This document shows, piece after piece, positions 25,295-34,092 of a stretch of DNA of 64,000 nt (position 1 is the stretch's first letter; each line of letters begins with the position of its first letter). Source of the DNA: Methylobacterium dankookense (lineage in GTDB: Bacteria > Pseudomonadota > Alphaproteobacteria > Rhizobiales > Beijerinckiaceae). The stretch spans positions 1 to 64,000 of the forward strand of contig NZ_CABFVH010000006.1 of the NCBI RefSeq assembly GCF_902141855.1, read 5' to 3'. The position numbers and the translations under genes were made by a program. A model generated the notes under the pieces. That model made no database searches and was not told where the DNA came from. It worked only from the letters and a program-made list of their open reading frames with translations.

Positions 25295-26142
25295 CAGGAG
25301 GCTCCTCCGCCCGCGGGACGGACGGGCAGCATCACGGTCGCCGGGCTGGCGGCGGCCGGGCGGCCCGCCGGCTCGCCGTGGTCGCTGCAGCGGATGACGA
25401 CGACGGTGACGTTGTCGGAGGCGCCCCGCTCGAGGGTGAGGTCGACGAGCGCCGCGCAGGCCCATTGCGGCGCCGAGGTGCCGGCGGCCAGCAGGATGTC
25501 GCGGTCCTCCACATGGCCGGTGAGCCCGTCCGAGCAGAGCACGAAGATGTCGCCGGTCATCACCTGGCCCTGCTCCAGGTCCATCTCCGGGCGGTCGCGC
25601 ACCCCGACCGCCCGGGTCAGCACGTGCCGGCGCGGCCAGGCCGCCATCTCCGCCGCCGAGAGGATGCCGCGCTCGAACAGGTCGCGCCCCTCGGTATGGT
25701 CGCGGGTGAGCTGCTCGATGGCCTCGCCGCGGATGCGGTAGACGCGGCTGTCGCCGGACCACAGGCAGGCGAAGTCGCGCCCGAAGATCAGCAGCACCGC
25801 CGCGGTCGAGCCGACCACGCAACTGCGGGCGAGGCCCGCGCTCCGCAGCACGGCGTTGGCGCGCAGGATCCGGTCCTCGAAGCGCGCCATCAGGTCCGCG
25901 GCCGAGACGGCGGCGCCGATCGAGGCGAGAGCCCCGACGACGGTGCTGCTGGCGAGCGCCCCGTCCTCGTGCCCGCCCATGCCGTCCGCGACGGCGAAGA
26001 CCCCGATCTCGGGCGCGACCAAGCAGCAATCCTCGTTCTCGGACCGGACCTTGCCGGGATGGCTGAGGCTGCCGCACTCGATCTGCAGCAGGTCGATCGG
26101 CAGCGTCCCGGTCATGGGGACGTGATCAGATGGCGACCGCAT
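25294..26142 (-). CDS. pppA: T6SS PP2C-type protein phosphatase PppA
   Basis: 282 residues with the PP2C metal-site motifs in order: VRSENEDCC, VADGMGGHEDGALAS, WSGDSRVYRIR, DIFVLCSDGLT and GASDNVTVVVI. It should be a Mn/Mg-dependent Ser/Thr phosphatase that removes the phosphate placed by PpkA, resetting the T6SS. Its start (ATG 26142, with GGGGCAG before it) overlaps the tagF end by 17 bases; an in-frame ATG at 26115 would give a shorter MTGTLPIDLLQ start and is equally credible. The stop overlaps ppkA. The last ~30 residues are Pro/Ala-rich. Confidence 0.92.
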   Translation of the reverse strand: MRSPSDHVPMTGTLPIDLLQIECGSLSHPGKVRSENEDCCLVAPEIGVFAVADGMGGHEDGALASSTVVGALASIGAAVSAADLMARFEDRILRANAVLRSAGLARSCVVGSTAAVLLIFGRDFACLWSGDSRVYRIRGEAIEQLTRDHTEGRDLFERGILSAAEMAAWPRRHVLTRAVGVRDRPEMDLEQGQVMTGDIFVLCSDGLTGHVEDRDILLAAGTSAPQWACAALVDLTLERGASDNVTVVVIRCSDHGEPAGRPAAASPATVMLPVRPAGGGAS

Positions 26143-26815
26143 CGAACTGCCCCGTCAGGAAGCCCGCGAAGAGGTAGGGGTCGGGAAGGCCCCGCGCGGT
26201 GAGCGCGAGGGCCGGGAACCCGGAGCCCCCGACGGTCCACCAATAGCTCATTCCCGCATGCAGGCCCGCATGGGCCAGCGGGCGCAGCCGGTTCAGGGCG
26301 GCGGCGAAGTCGTTGCCCTCGGCCGGCGCGATCAGCGCGCCCCCGCGCAGGCGGCGCGCCCCGGCCGTCGGCGCGGGCAGGCCCGAGGGCATCGCGTCGG
26401 GCAGGGCCGCGAGGCCGGCCGTGACCGCATCGAAGGCGGCGCCGTCCGAGAGGGTGGACAGGAGGAAGGCCTCCGCCTGGCCGAACCAGCCCTCGAAGGG
26501 CTCGAGCTCGGGCGGCGGCAGGCTCTCGGCGCCCTCGCCGCGGCAGAGGAGCGACAGGGGGAAGTAGCGGCCGATCCCGTCCGCCGAGGGCATGAAGGCG
26601 CCGAGCACCGGCTCGCCCGCGATGCCGGCGCCCAGCCAGAAGCGCCAGATCGGCGCGCGCAGATAGGCCTCGGTCCAGCCCTCGCCGAGATGCTGGCGGC
26701 TCGCCGAGAGGCCGCCCTGGATCCAGGGCTCCCAGGCGTTGAGGAGGGCGCGGGGCATGGCGAGGGCGACGAAGTCGCGCTTGGCCGGGAGCTTGCCGTA
26801 GAGGCCGCAGGGCAT
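26126..26815 (-). CDS. tagF: T6SS-associated protein TagF
   Basis: 229 residues. The N-terminus is typical: CGLYGKLPAKRDFVALAMPR, followed by PWIQGGL and WRFWLGAGI, then a SYWWTVGGSG motif near the end. TagF proteins restrain T6SS assembly post-translationally, often by binding Fha, and in some bacteria are fused to PppA. Here tagF and pppA are separate but overlapping genes, which fits the same functional pair. It starts 1 base after the tssM stop (TGA-C-ATG), so it is in the tssK-M operon. Confidence 0.9.
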   Translation of the reverse strand: MPCGLYGKLPAKRDFVALAMPRALLNAWEPWIQGGLSASRQHLGEGWTEAYLRAPIWRFWLGAGIAGEPVLGAFMPSADGIGRYFPLSLLCRGEGAESLPPPELEPFEGWFGQAEAFLLSTLSDGAAFDAVTAGLAALPDAMPSGLPAPTAGARRLRGGALIAPAEGNDFAAALNRLRPLAHAGLHAGMSYWWTVGGSGFPALALTARGLPDPYLFAGFLTGQFDAVAI

Positions 26816-26816
26816 G

Positions 26817-29800
26817 TCAGATCCCCGTGGGACAGCGGAACTCGCGGAGGGCGGGCAGCGCGAGGGGGTTCTGCAGGGTGTTCACGCCGAACTTGTAGGA
26901 GATCTGGCGCGACCCCGCATTCAGCGTCGCGACGACGGCGTCGCCCTGCTTCAGCACCGAGCCCGAATCGAGCAGCCGGAACAGGGACCACGCCCCGGTC
27001 TTCTCCACGACGGTGGTGGGCGCGCTCGACGTGCCGAAGAAGCTCGGCGGGCTCTCGATCTGCAGCACGGTCCGGCCGGGTACGGCCGGGCCCGGCCATT
27101 GCACGGCGGTGGGCGTGGCGACGCCGCCCTGCATGGCCACGACGCTGCCGTTCACGTCGAGCTTGGCCTGGCCCGCATCGCCCGTCTGGGTGAGCGGCGT
27201 GACGGAGAAGGTGACGGCGGGCATGGTGCCGCCCGTGGAGAAGAAGGCCTCGCGGATCTCGGCGGCGCGCTGGAACTCGCGGAGCGTCGCCGCCGAGAAG
27301 CCGCGCGCCACCTGATCGTCGACCCGCCACGCCCATTGCGGGCGCGAGCGGTCGGCCCGGGCCGCGAGGTTCTGGGTGAAGAAGCGGTCGAAGCTGCCGT
27401 TCGGGCCGAACAGCTTGGCGAAGTCGGCGAGCGGCACCTCGCGGTCGCTGCCGCGGGTGAAGGGGTAGCGGTTCATCGCGATCTGCTGGCAGTCGCGGAT
27501 CACCTCGTCGGCGAGCGCCTTGCCGAGCTGCGAGAGGGCCGCGCCCGTGGCGCTGCCCTCGAACTCGGCGGCGATCTGGCGGATCATCGGCTCGAACGGG
27601 GCGGGGAAGCGGGCGGCGAGCGCGCGCAGGGCCGCGGTCTGGGTCACCAGGGTGTTGTTGGCCGCCGCCGCCTGGCTCGGATTCGTCGCCTCCAGCGCCG
27701 CGTTCTTGATCTCGTTGAGGATCGCGATCAGCGCGTCGGTGGTGCGCCGGCCCGCATCGCCCTCGGTGAGCACGTGGAACGGGCGGAAGGCGGCCTCGAT
27801 ATTGGCGCCGGGCGCCTGCGCCGCCCCGGCGAAGCGGTCGACCGGCGCCATGCCGGTGGCCGAGATCGCATTGCCGGCCGTGGCGCGGCCGAGCGCGACC
27901 GCCGCGTCGCCGGTGCCGGAGGGCATCGCCGCGCCGATGCGCTGCTCGGCGGATTTCACCACCGCGCCGATCGCCGCCTTCTTGGCCTGATCGGTGGCGC
28001 TCACCGGCCGCTCGCGGGTGAGGCGCGTCTCGTCGCGGATCGATTCGATGATCTGCCGCAGCGGCGAGGTCGGCGCCGCGATCGCCTGGAGGGCGAGGTA
28101 GCGCGGCTTGTCGGCGGCGAGCGGGCGCAGCTTCAGCTTGCGGAGCGCAGCGGTCCAGCTCTGCTGGAACTCGCGGGCGTAGAGCTTGAGCAGGTCGCCG
28201 AACAGAGCTCCGTACTGCGCGCGGTAGGCCGGCTGCTCGCCGGCGGCGCCGAGCACCCAGCGGTCGCGCTCGGCGATGTCGGCGGCGTCGCCGAAGCGGT
28301 CGATGAAGGCGTCGAGGAAGCCGTCATAGGTGAAGAAGAACGGCACCCGCACGCTGTCGAGGTCGGCCCCGCCCGCCGCCTCGAAGACGAGGCCGGCATC
28401 GGGCCCGGCGGCCTTCGGCACCGTCCAGTCGCGGGCGGTGGCGGGCCGGGCCTCGGACTTCAAGATCTCGTAGGTGCGCTCGGCGATGCTGAGCCGGGCG
28501 AGGGTGCGCTGGCAATCCTCGACGAGGGCCTGGTTCACCGAGACCAGGGGGGTGCTGCCGTCGTCGAGATCCAGCATCGCCTGGAGGTGGTCCTCGAGGA
28601 GCTGGCGCCCGCGGGCGAAGCCGGCGCCCGGATAGAGGTTCTCGGCCCAGTCCCGGCGGAACCACGCGACGACGAGGTTGCGGTCGAGGGGCGCCTCGGT
28701 CCGGCCGCCGAGCATCAGGTAGACCTTCAGCGCCTCGTAGACGAAGCCGGGATTGGCGCGGTTGGCCTCGAGCTGCTCCTCCAGGCGGAAGATCAGGCGC
28801 GGCCGGAACAGGCGCTCCAGGCCGGCCCGGTAGCTCGTCTCGGCGGCCGAGCGCAGGCGGGGCCGCTGGCTCAGGCCGAAGGTCGCGAGGATCGGCTCGC
28901 CCTCGTCGCGGGTCGCGTAGCCGGTCGGCAGGTAGCGCAGCGCGTTGAGGAGCGGCAGCACCTTCGAGAAGTTGCGGTCGGCGACCACCGGCTCGCGCAG
29001 GATCTCGGCGGCGTCCGCGCGGTACTTGCCGGTCAGGCCGTTGGTGAGCGCGACGAGCTGGCCGTTGCGCAGGAAGCTCGTCCACCACAGCCCGACGAGG
29101 ATCGCCGCGGCGAGCGCCAGCCCGGAATAGGCGGCGAGCCGCAGGAGGTTCGAGCGCCGCATGGCCGCGCGGTTGGTGGAGACCCAGCCCGCCTCGCCGA
29201 TCACGACCTTCCGCAGGAGGTCGGTGAGGAAGTAGCTCTTGCCCCGGCCCGAATAGGCGGAGGCCGCGACGTCCTGCGAGCCGAAGCTGCGCGAGAGCGC
29301 GCCGATGAGCTGGTCGATCGGCGTGCCCTCCTGGGTGCCGGAGGTGAAGTAGAAGCCGCGCAGCGTCGCGTTCACGTGGAAGCGGCTCGGCTCGAACACC
29401 CGGCCGAGGAAGTCGACCACCCGGCCGCGGATCGCCGCCACCTGGCTCGGGAAGCCGAACAGCACGACGCGGGCGGTGGGCGCCACCTCGTCCTGCAGCC
29501 GGTCCGGCAGCCATTCGTTGAGCCGCTCGACCAGGGCGTCGAACTCGGCCGGCACCTCGCCGACCATGTTGCGGGTCTTCTCCGTGGTCTGGAAGGTGTG
29601 GCCCCAGACCATCTGCCGCTCGGCCTCGGAGAGCTGGCCGAAGAACTCGGTGAAGCCGGCGACGAGGTCGGCCTTGGTGAAGACCACGTAGACGGGGAAG
29701 TCGACCTTCAGGTGCTCGTGCAGCTCCACGAGGCGGCTGCGCACCGCGGAGGCGTGGGCCTCGATGCCCTCCTCGCCGCCGGTGAGCAGGTCCTCCAGGC

Positions 29801-30440
29801 TGATCGCCACGAGCACGCCGTTGATCGGCTGGCGCGGCCGGGTCCGGTGCAGCAGGTCGAGGAAGGCGAGCCAGCTCGCCCGGTCGCCCTTGGGGGAGGA
29901 ATCCTGCGTGGTGTAGCGGCCGGCCGTGTCGATGAGCACGGCGTCCTCGGTGAACCACCAGTCGCAGTAGCGGGTGCCGCCGAGGCCGGCCACGGCCTCA
30001 GGGGTGCGGCCCTTGGCCAGCGGGAACTTCAGGCCGGAGCGCACGAGGGCGGTGGTCTTGCCCGCCCCCGGCGGGCCGATGATGATGTACCAGGGCAGGT
30101 CGTAGAGGGTGCTGCCCTTGCCGCCGCGCGCCTTCTTCAGGGTGGCGAGCGCGTCGGCCATGCGCTCCTTGAGGGTCTCGCCGTCCCCCGCCTCGGCCTC
30201 GCTGCCGGCGATCTCGGTCTGGAGCTCCCGCGTCGCCTTGTGGCGCTTGTAGAGGTCCCAGGCCACCACGCCGATGACGGCGAGGAGCACCAGGGCGCAG
30301 AGCATCGCGCGCAGCCACGCGGCCTCCAGCGGCCGGACGTCGGCCACCGCCAGGAGCGGCCCCGCCCACCAGATCAGGACCGACAGGCAGATCCCGCCGA
30401 GAACGAGCGCCGTGTTGCGCAGCCAGGCCTGGAGCGTCAT
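26817..30440 (-). CDS. tssM: T6SS inner-membrane core protein TssM (IcmF)
   Basis: 1207 residues, a normal TssM length. Two N-terminal membrane helices (about 10-30 and 43-62) are followed by a cytosolic GTPase-like domain with Walker A GPPGAGKTT (122-130) and DTAGRYTTQDSS. A third helix (about 440-460, AAILVGLWWTSFL) leads to a long periplasmic region with the IcmF-related domain, ending in a beta-rich domain near residues 1090-1207. TssM with TssL and normally TssJ forms the trans-envelope complex. The Walker A motif is intact. It lies 105 bases after tssL. No tssJ is present, so the periplasmic end must work without the usual lipoprotein or with a partner encoded elsewhere. Confidence 0.95.
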   Translation of the reverse strand: MTLQAWLRNTALVLGGICLSVLIWWAGPLLAVADVRPLEAAWLRAMLCALVLLAVIGVVAWDLYKRHKATRELQTEIAGSEAEAGDGETLKERMADALATLKKARGGKGSTLYDLPWYIIIGPPGAGKTTALVRSGLKFPLAKGRTPEAVAGLGGTRYCDWWFTEDAVLIDTAGRYTTQDSSPKGDRASWLAFLDLLHRTRPRQPINGVLVAISLEDLLTGGEEGIEAHASAVRSRLVELHEHLKVDFPVYVVFTKADLVAGFTEFFGQLSEAERQMVWGHTFQTTEKTRNMVGEVPAEFDALVERLNEWLPDRLQDEVAPTARVVLFGFPSQVAAIRGRVVDFLGRVFEPSRFHVNATLRGFYFTSGTQEGTPIDQLIGALSRSFGSQDVAASAYSGRGKSYFLTDLLRKVVIGEAGWVSTNRAAMRRSNLLRLAAYSGLALAAAILVGLWWTSFLRNGQLVALTNGLTGKYRADAAEILREPVVADRNFSKVLPLLNALRYLPTGYATRDEGEPILATFGLSQRPRLRSAAETSYRAGLERLFRPRLIFRLEEQLEANRANPGFVYEALKVYLMLGGRTEAPLDRNLVVAWFRRDWAENLYPGAGFARGRQLLEDHLQAMLDLDDGSTPLVSVNQALVEDCQRTLARLSIAERTYEILKSEARPATARDWTVPKAAGPDAGLVFEAAGGADLDSVRVPFFFTYDGFLDAFIDRFGDAADIAERDRWVLGAAGEQPAYRAQYGALFGDLLKLYAREFQQSWTAALRKLKLRPLAADKPRYLALQAIAAPTSPLRQIIESIRDETRLTRERPVSATDQAKKAAIGAVVKSAEQRIGAAMPSGTGDAAVALGRATAGNAISATGMAPVDRFAGAAQAPGANIEAAFRPFHVLTEGDAGRRTTDALIAILNEIKNAALEATNPSQAAAANNTLVTQTAALRALAARFPAPFEPMIRQIAAEFEGSATGAALSQLGKALADEVIRDCQQIAMNRYPFTRGSDREVPLADFAKLFGPNGSFDRFFTQNLAARADRSRPQWAWRVDDQVARGFSAATLREFQRAAEIREAFFSTGGTMPAVTFSVTPLTQTGDAGQAKLDVNGSVVAMQGGVATPTAVQWPGPAVPGRTVLQIESPPSFFGTSSAPTTVVEKTGAWSLFRLLDSGSVLKQGDAVVATLNAGSRQISYKFGVNTLQNPLALPALREFRCPTGI

Positions 30441-30545
30441 GACCCCGAAACCCCAAAGCGTCCGTGCCCGGCGGCGTCGCCCCGGGCGCGGCCCATGCGC
30501 GTCCCCACGCGCTTCTCCCCCGCCTCGCCCCGCATCGCGGCCTCC

Positions 30546-32015
30546 TCAGCGCTCCCGCGGAACGACGATGTCGACGCGCCGGTTGCGGGCACGGCCCTCC
30601 GGCGTCTTGTTGCTGGCGATCGGCACGTCCGACCCCTTGCCCTCGATCGCGACGCGGTCGGGCTTCGACAGGCCGGCCTTGAGGATGTCGGCGACCGCCT
30701 TGGCCCGCGCCTCCGACAGCACGAAGTTCGAGGGAAAGCGCACCGTCTTGATCGGGATCGCGTCCGTGTGGCCGACCACCTTGATCGGCCCCGTCTGCTT
30801 CTCCAGCAGGGTGGCGAGGCGCTGCAGCAGGCCGGTGAAGGCGGGCTTCACGCGGGCATCGGCCGGCGGGAACAGGGCCGCGGCGAGGCGCAGCACGACC
30901 TGGTTGCCGGACTCGATCACCACGACCGAGCTGTCGTTGATCTCCGCCTTCAGCGCGTCCTGGAAGCGGCCGGCCTGGCTCTCGGGCGGCGGCGGCGGCG
31001 GGGGTGGCGGCGGAGCGTAGACCCGGCGCTGGATGCCGATCTCGCTGGTCGGGTGGAGGAGGGCGAGTTCCGTCGCCGTCGCCTCGGCATTGCCGGTGAG
31101 GAGCGTGCGCAGCAGCAGGAACAGGCCGAGCAGCACCGCGCCGACCACCGCGACCGAGGCCCAGAGCGGGACCTGGAAGCGCATCGCCTCCGGCGCGATC
31201 GCCTGGCCCTGCCAGCGCGGCGAGAGCTCGCGGCTCTGCGCGCGGGTGCGGCGCAGGAGCTCGTAGAGGTTGCGCTGGATCTGCTGGAGGGCCGCCGCCC
31301 CGCCGCCGCTGGTGCGGTGCATGCCCTGGAAGCCGACGCCGAGGCAGGCGTGGATCAGCTCCAGCAGGTGGTAGTTGCCGCCCGGGTCGAGCTTCGCCTT
31401 CTCCAGCTCCTCGAAGAAGCGCACGCCGCCGACCCGCTCGCCGAAGAAGCGGCTGAGCATGCTGTACTGGGCCCAGACGTGGCGCTCGTCGGTGGGGATG
31501 TTCTGCACGATGTCGTCGGCGGTGGCGCAGACGATGTACTTGGCCGCCCGCACCTGCTCGGCCGAGGCGCCGCTCCCGCGCGTCTCCTTCTCGAAATCCT
31601 CGATGCTGGCGGCGACCTGCTCCATCAGGTTCGAGAACGAGGCGGTGGCGAGCTGCACGCGCAGCCGCCCGAGCAGGAGCAGGAGGGGCGCGGCGGCGCG
31701 CAGGAACGGGTTGGTGTTGGGCGCCACCACCACGTCGCGCTTCATCACCAGGGCGCGCTGGCGCTCGACCGGCTCCGGCGGGGGGCGGCGCGCCGAGAAG
31801 TCGGAATTCGCCCAGTCGTCCTGCCCGTCGGCGGTGGAGGGCTGGGCGGAAGGCGGAGCGGGGCGCTGCGGCTGCGGATAGGGGACGGGCTGGAACGGCT
31901 GCGGGGCCGGCGCCTGCGGCGGCAGCGGGGCCGCGGGCGCCTCGGCCGGCCGGCGCCGCCCGCCGGGATCCGGCAGGATGATCGTCCGGTCGCTGCGGCC
32001 GAAGGGGTCGTTCAC
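30546..32015 (-). CDS. tssL: T6SS protein TssL with C-terminal OmpA peptidoglycan-binding domain
   Basis: 489 residues. A proline-rich cytosolic start (about 1-85) precedes the DotU/TssL domain (about 90-270; FLRAAAPLLLLLGRLRVQLA, LLELIHACLGVGFQGMHR), a membrane helix (about 283-307), a run of prolines, and an OmpA-like domain (about 345-489; VVGHTDAIPI, LSEARAKAVADIL, RNRRVDIVV). This is an 'extended' TssL that can hold the complex to peptidoglycan by itself, replacing a separate TagL. The GTG start at 32015 follows a strong GGGGGAGGG site. It lies between tssK and tssM; a repeat-rich 175-base gap separates it from tssK. Confidence 0.94.
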   Translation of the reverse strand: MNDPFGRSDRTIILPDPGGRRRPAEAPAAPLPPQAPAPQPFQPVPYPQPQRPAPPSAQPSTADGQDDWANSDFSARRPPPEPVERQRALVMKRDVVVAPNTNPFLRAAAPLLLLLGRLRVQLATASFSNLMEQVAASIEDFEKETRGSGASAEQVRAAKYIVCATADDIVQNIPTDERHVWAQYSMLSRFFGERVGGVRFFEELEKAKLDPGGNYHLLELIHACLGVGFQGMHRTSGGGAAALQQIQRNLYELLRRTRAQSRELSPRWQGQAIAPEAMRFQVPLWASVAVVGAVLLGLFLLLRTLLTGNAEATATELALLHPTSEIGIQRRVYAPPPPPPPPPPESQAGRFQDALKAEINDSSVVVIESGNQVVLRLAAALFPPADARVKPAFTGLLQRLATLLEKQTGPIKVVGHTDAIPIKTVRFPSNFVLSEARAKAVADILKAGLSKPDRVAIEGKGSDVPIASNKTPEGRARNRRVDIVVPRER

Positions 32016-32047
32016 GGCGGCCCTCCCCCGGCAGGAGCGCTCTCCAC

Positions 32048-32147
32048 AGCGCTCTCCGCCGAAGCGGATACCGGTTCGGCGAAAGAGAGCGCGTCAAACC
32101 AAGGACCCGAAGCAGCGCTCTCCGCCGAAGCGGATCCCGGCTCGGCG
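32048..32147 (+). repeat. Two direct copies of a dispersed palindromic element
   Basis: The 34-base unit beginning AGCGCTCTCCGCCGAAGCGG occurs at 32048-32081 and again at 32114-32147, differing at two positions. Each copy contains a dyad (CGCCGAA...TTCGGCG or a decayed form). A related unit lies in reverse orientation at 34049-34091. It fills the tssK-tssL gap inside the operon, where folded RNA could lower or separate tssL expression from tssK. The type is common between genes in Methylobacterium. Confidence 0.6.
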
Positions 32148-32190
32148 CATGCAAGTGCGCCGGAGCGGATCAGGCCTCGGCGCGGCGCGC

Positions 32191-33528
32191 TCACCGCCGC
32201 CCCTCCAGCACCGCCCACAGCTCCAGTTCGAGCTGCGGCCAGTCGCCCGAGAAGTGCATGCCGACCGAGCTCGCCACCGAGAATTCGGGCCAGAGCGGCG
32301 ATTGCCGGTCGAGCAGGAAGTAGACGTGGTCGGTGATCGCCCGGATCTGCGGCGGCGGGGTCGGCAGGTGGACGAGGGGCACGCCCGGCAGGTGGGCGTG
32401 CACGATCTCGTTCATCTTCGTGTTGGGGCCGACCTTGAACAGGTGCGGGAACTGCGCCTGGATCTCGGTCAGCGGCCGGCGCGCCGCGACCTCGAGCACG
32501 AGGCTCGCGTTGCGGAACAGGTTGCGGTCGCGGATCATCGAGACGAAGGCGTTGGGCGCACGCTCGATGATCTCCAGGCGGATGGCGCGGCGGCCGAGCT
32601 GCGCCGAGAGGAAGTCCTGGATGTCGCGCAAAAGCGGCGCGAACACCTTCTCGAGGTCGTCGTGGTCGTAGGGCGGGTAGGTGCGGGCGCGCCGCTCCGC
32701 GGTGGTGAAGGTCGCGAGCTCGCCGGCCAGCCGCAGGAACTCCTCGAAGAGGCGCTCGGGATGGACGAAGCGGGACTGCTCGAAATGCTGGAGCACCGGG
32801 ATGTGCCGGTTGAGCACCTGCAGGATGAAGTAGTCGGCGCTCTGCAGGCCGCCGCCCGCGGTCGGGTCGGCGGCGTAGCGGGCGAGTTCCTCCAGCTTGT
32901 TCTCGACCCAGCCGATCACCCGCTCGATCCAGCCATGGACCACCGGGTGGCTCGCGCTGGTGAGGACCGGCGGCGCGAAGGTCTCGTCGAACACGATGGC
33001 GCGGTCGCGCACCTCGACGATGCGGGCGATCGGCAGGCCGACATAGCCGGGCTTGGCCGTCTTGCGCAGCTCGTAGGCGAGGCGGGGCTGGGCCACCTCG
33101 ATCTCCTCCTCGATGCGCAGGGCCGAGGTGGTGTCGATCAGGCGCACGCTGGCGGGCACGAAGCGGCTCGCGCTCTCGGCCTCGGCCGCCTCGACCTCGC
33201 GGGTGTTCGGCGCCCCGACCGGCAGGGTCAGCCAGACCACGTACTTGCCGGCGTTCTCCGGCACCTCGATCGGCGGGGGCGGCGGCGATTCCGCCGGGAT
33301 GTCGAAGGGCGTGCCGTCCGGCATGATGCCGGTGGCGCGGCGCAGGGCGAACTTGCTCTGCTGGGCGAGGTCGCGGTCGATCTCGAGGGTCGAGAACCCC
33401 CACGGATAGGGGGTGACGTGGCGCGTCCGGCTCTCGACCAGCCCCTCGACGTAGCGGTCGCTCTGCTGAAGATGATGCGGCCGAAGGAACAGCCCCTCGG
33501 TCCAGACCACCTTGCTACGCCAAGACAT
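32191..33528 (-). CDS. tssK: T6SS baseplate protein TssK
   Basis: 445 residues of normal TssK length, starting MSWRSKVVWTEGLFLRPHHL with QQSDRY, the family's most conserved stretch. The middle includes EIDRDLAQQSKFALRRATGI, and the end has FPHLFKVGPNTKMNEIVHAH and VYFLLDRQSPLWPEF. TssK trimers join the baseplate to the membrane complex. I place the start at ATG 33528 because the family begins there and GGGAGAGC precedes it; an upstream frame to 33678 is not conserved. It is the first gene of the minus-strand operon tssK-tssL-tssM-tagF-pppA-ppkA-transglycosylase. Confidence 0.94.
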   Translation of the reverse strand: MSWRSKVVWTEGLFLRPHHLQQSDRYVEGLVESRTRHVTPYPWGFSTLEIDRDLAQQSKFALRRATGIMPDGTPFDIPAESPPPPPIEVPENAGKYVVWLTLPVGAPNTREVEAAEAESASRFVPASVRLIDTTSALRIEEEIEVAQPRLAYELRKTAKPGYVGLPIARIVEVRDRAIVFDETFAPPVLTSASHPVVHGWIERVIGWVENKLEELARYAADPTAGGGLQSADYFILQVLNRHIPVLQHFEQSRFVHPERLFEEFLRLAGELATFTTAERRARTYPPYDHDDLEKVFAPLLRDIQDFLSAQLGRRAIRLEIIERAPNAFVSMIRDRNLFRNASLVLEVAARRPLTEIQAQFPHLFKVGPNTKMNEIVHAHLPGVPLVHLPTPPPQIRAITDHVYFLLDRQSPLWPEFSVASSVGMHFSGDWPQLELELWAVLEGRR

Positions 33529-34048
33529 CGCTGCCAGCTCTCCCGGTGCAAAGAGGCGCCGACGCGCGACGCCGACGTCTCGCGCGAGACCGCTCCGGGC
33601 CCGCCCGTCGCACCCCGTACCGCAGCCGAAGGCATAGCGGCTTTTTCGGACAGGGCCAATGCTCGCCGGCCCCGGCACAGGCTAAATCCCGGAAAAGTCA
33701 CCACCTATAGGGCGTCCAGCCGCCGCCCGCGCGTTCCGGACCTGTGCACCCCATGCCGCTGTTCAGTACGAACAGCGGCGACACACAGGTGATCGGGCCG
33801 ATCGGATTGTGTGGCGACGTATTTCGATCGAGGATGTTCGGTTTCCACCGGAAATTCTTCGCGGCATGCCGCGGGGATCCGGCGCGGATACATCGCGATC
33901 GACTGTCATGCCGTGCGGCGAAGACACTATCCCGGCTAACCGTGAGGCCGCCCGGGCGCGGACGGCCTCACGCCTCCTCCGCCGGGACGGAGACCGGCCC
34001 GGCGCGAGAGCGCGCGTCGAAGCGACGGGTTAGAGCCGTTGTCTTGAC
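33529..34048. promoter_or_regulatory. Upstream region of the tssK operon
   Basis: A gap of about 520 bases without a supportable gene. It holds a perfect 9-bp hairpin, CCGCTGTTC/GAACAGCGG at 33756-33778, roughly 230 bases upstream of tssK, and an AT-richer stretch from 33780 to 33870. The promoter of the long minus-strand T6SS operon must lie here. I searched by eye for a sigma-54 TGGC-N7-TTGC pattern and did not find a convincing one. Confidence 0.4.
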
Positions 34049-34091
34049 GCGCTCTCAAGCCGAACCGGTGTCCGCTTCGGCTTGCGAGCGC
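34049..34091 (-). terminator. Palindromic repeat acting as terminator of the fha gene
   Basis: Arms GCGCTCTCAAGCCGAA (34049-34064) and TTCGGCTTGCGAGCGC (34076-34091) pair at 15 of 16 positions around an 11-base loop. It begins immediately after the fha stop codon. The sequence is a reverse-orientation relative of the repeats at 32048-32147, so it is a mobile-type palindrome recruited as a terminator. Confidence 0.65.
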
Positions 34092-34092
34092 C

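Noticed and set aside
26814..32336. 1840-residue plus-strand frame opposite tssM/tssL
   Set aside because: Antisense to clearly conserved genes, Arg/Gly/Glu-rich without motifs; typical GC-rich shadow.
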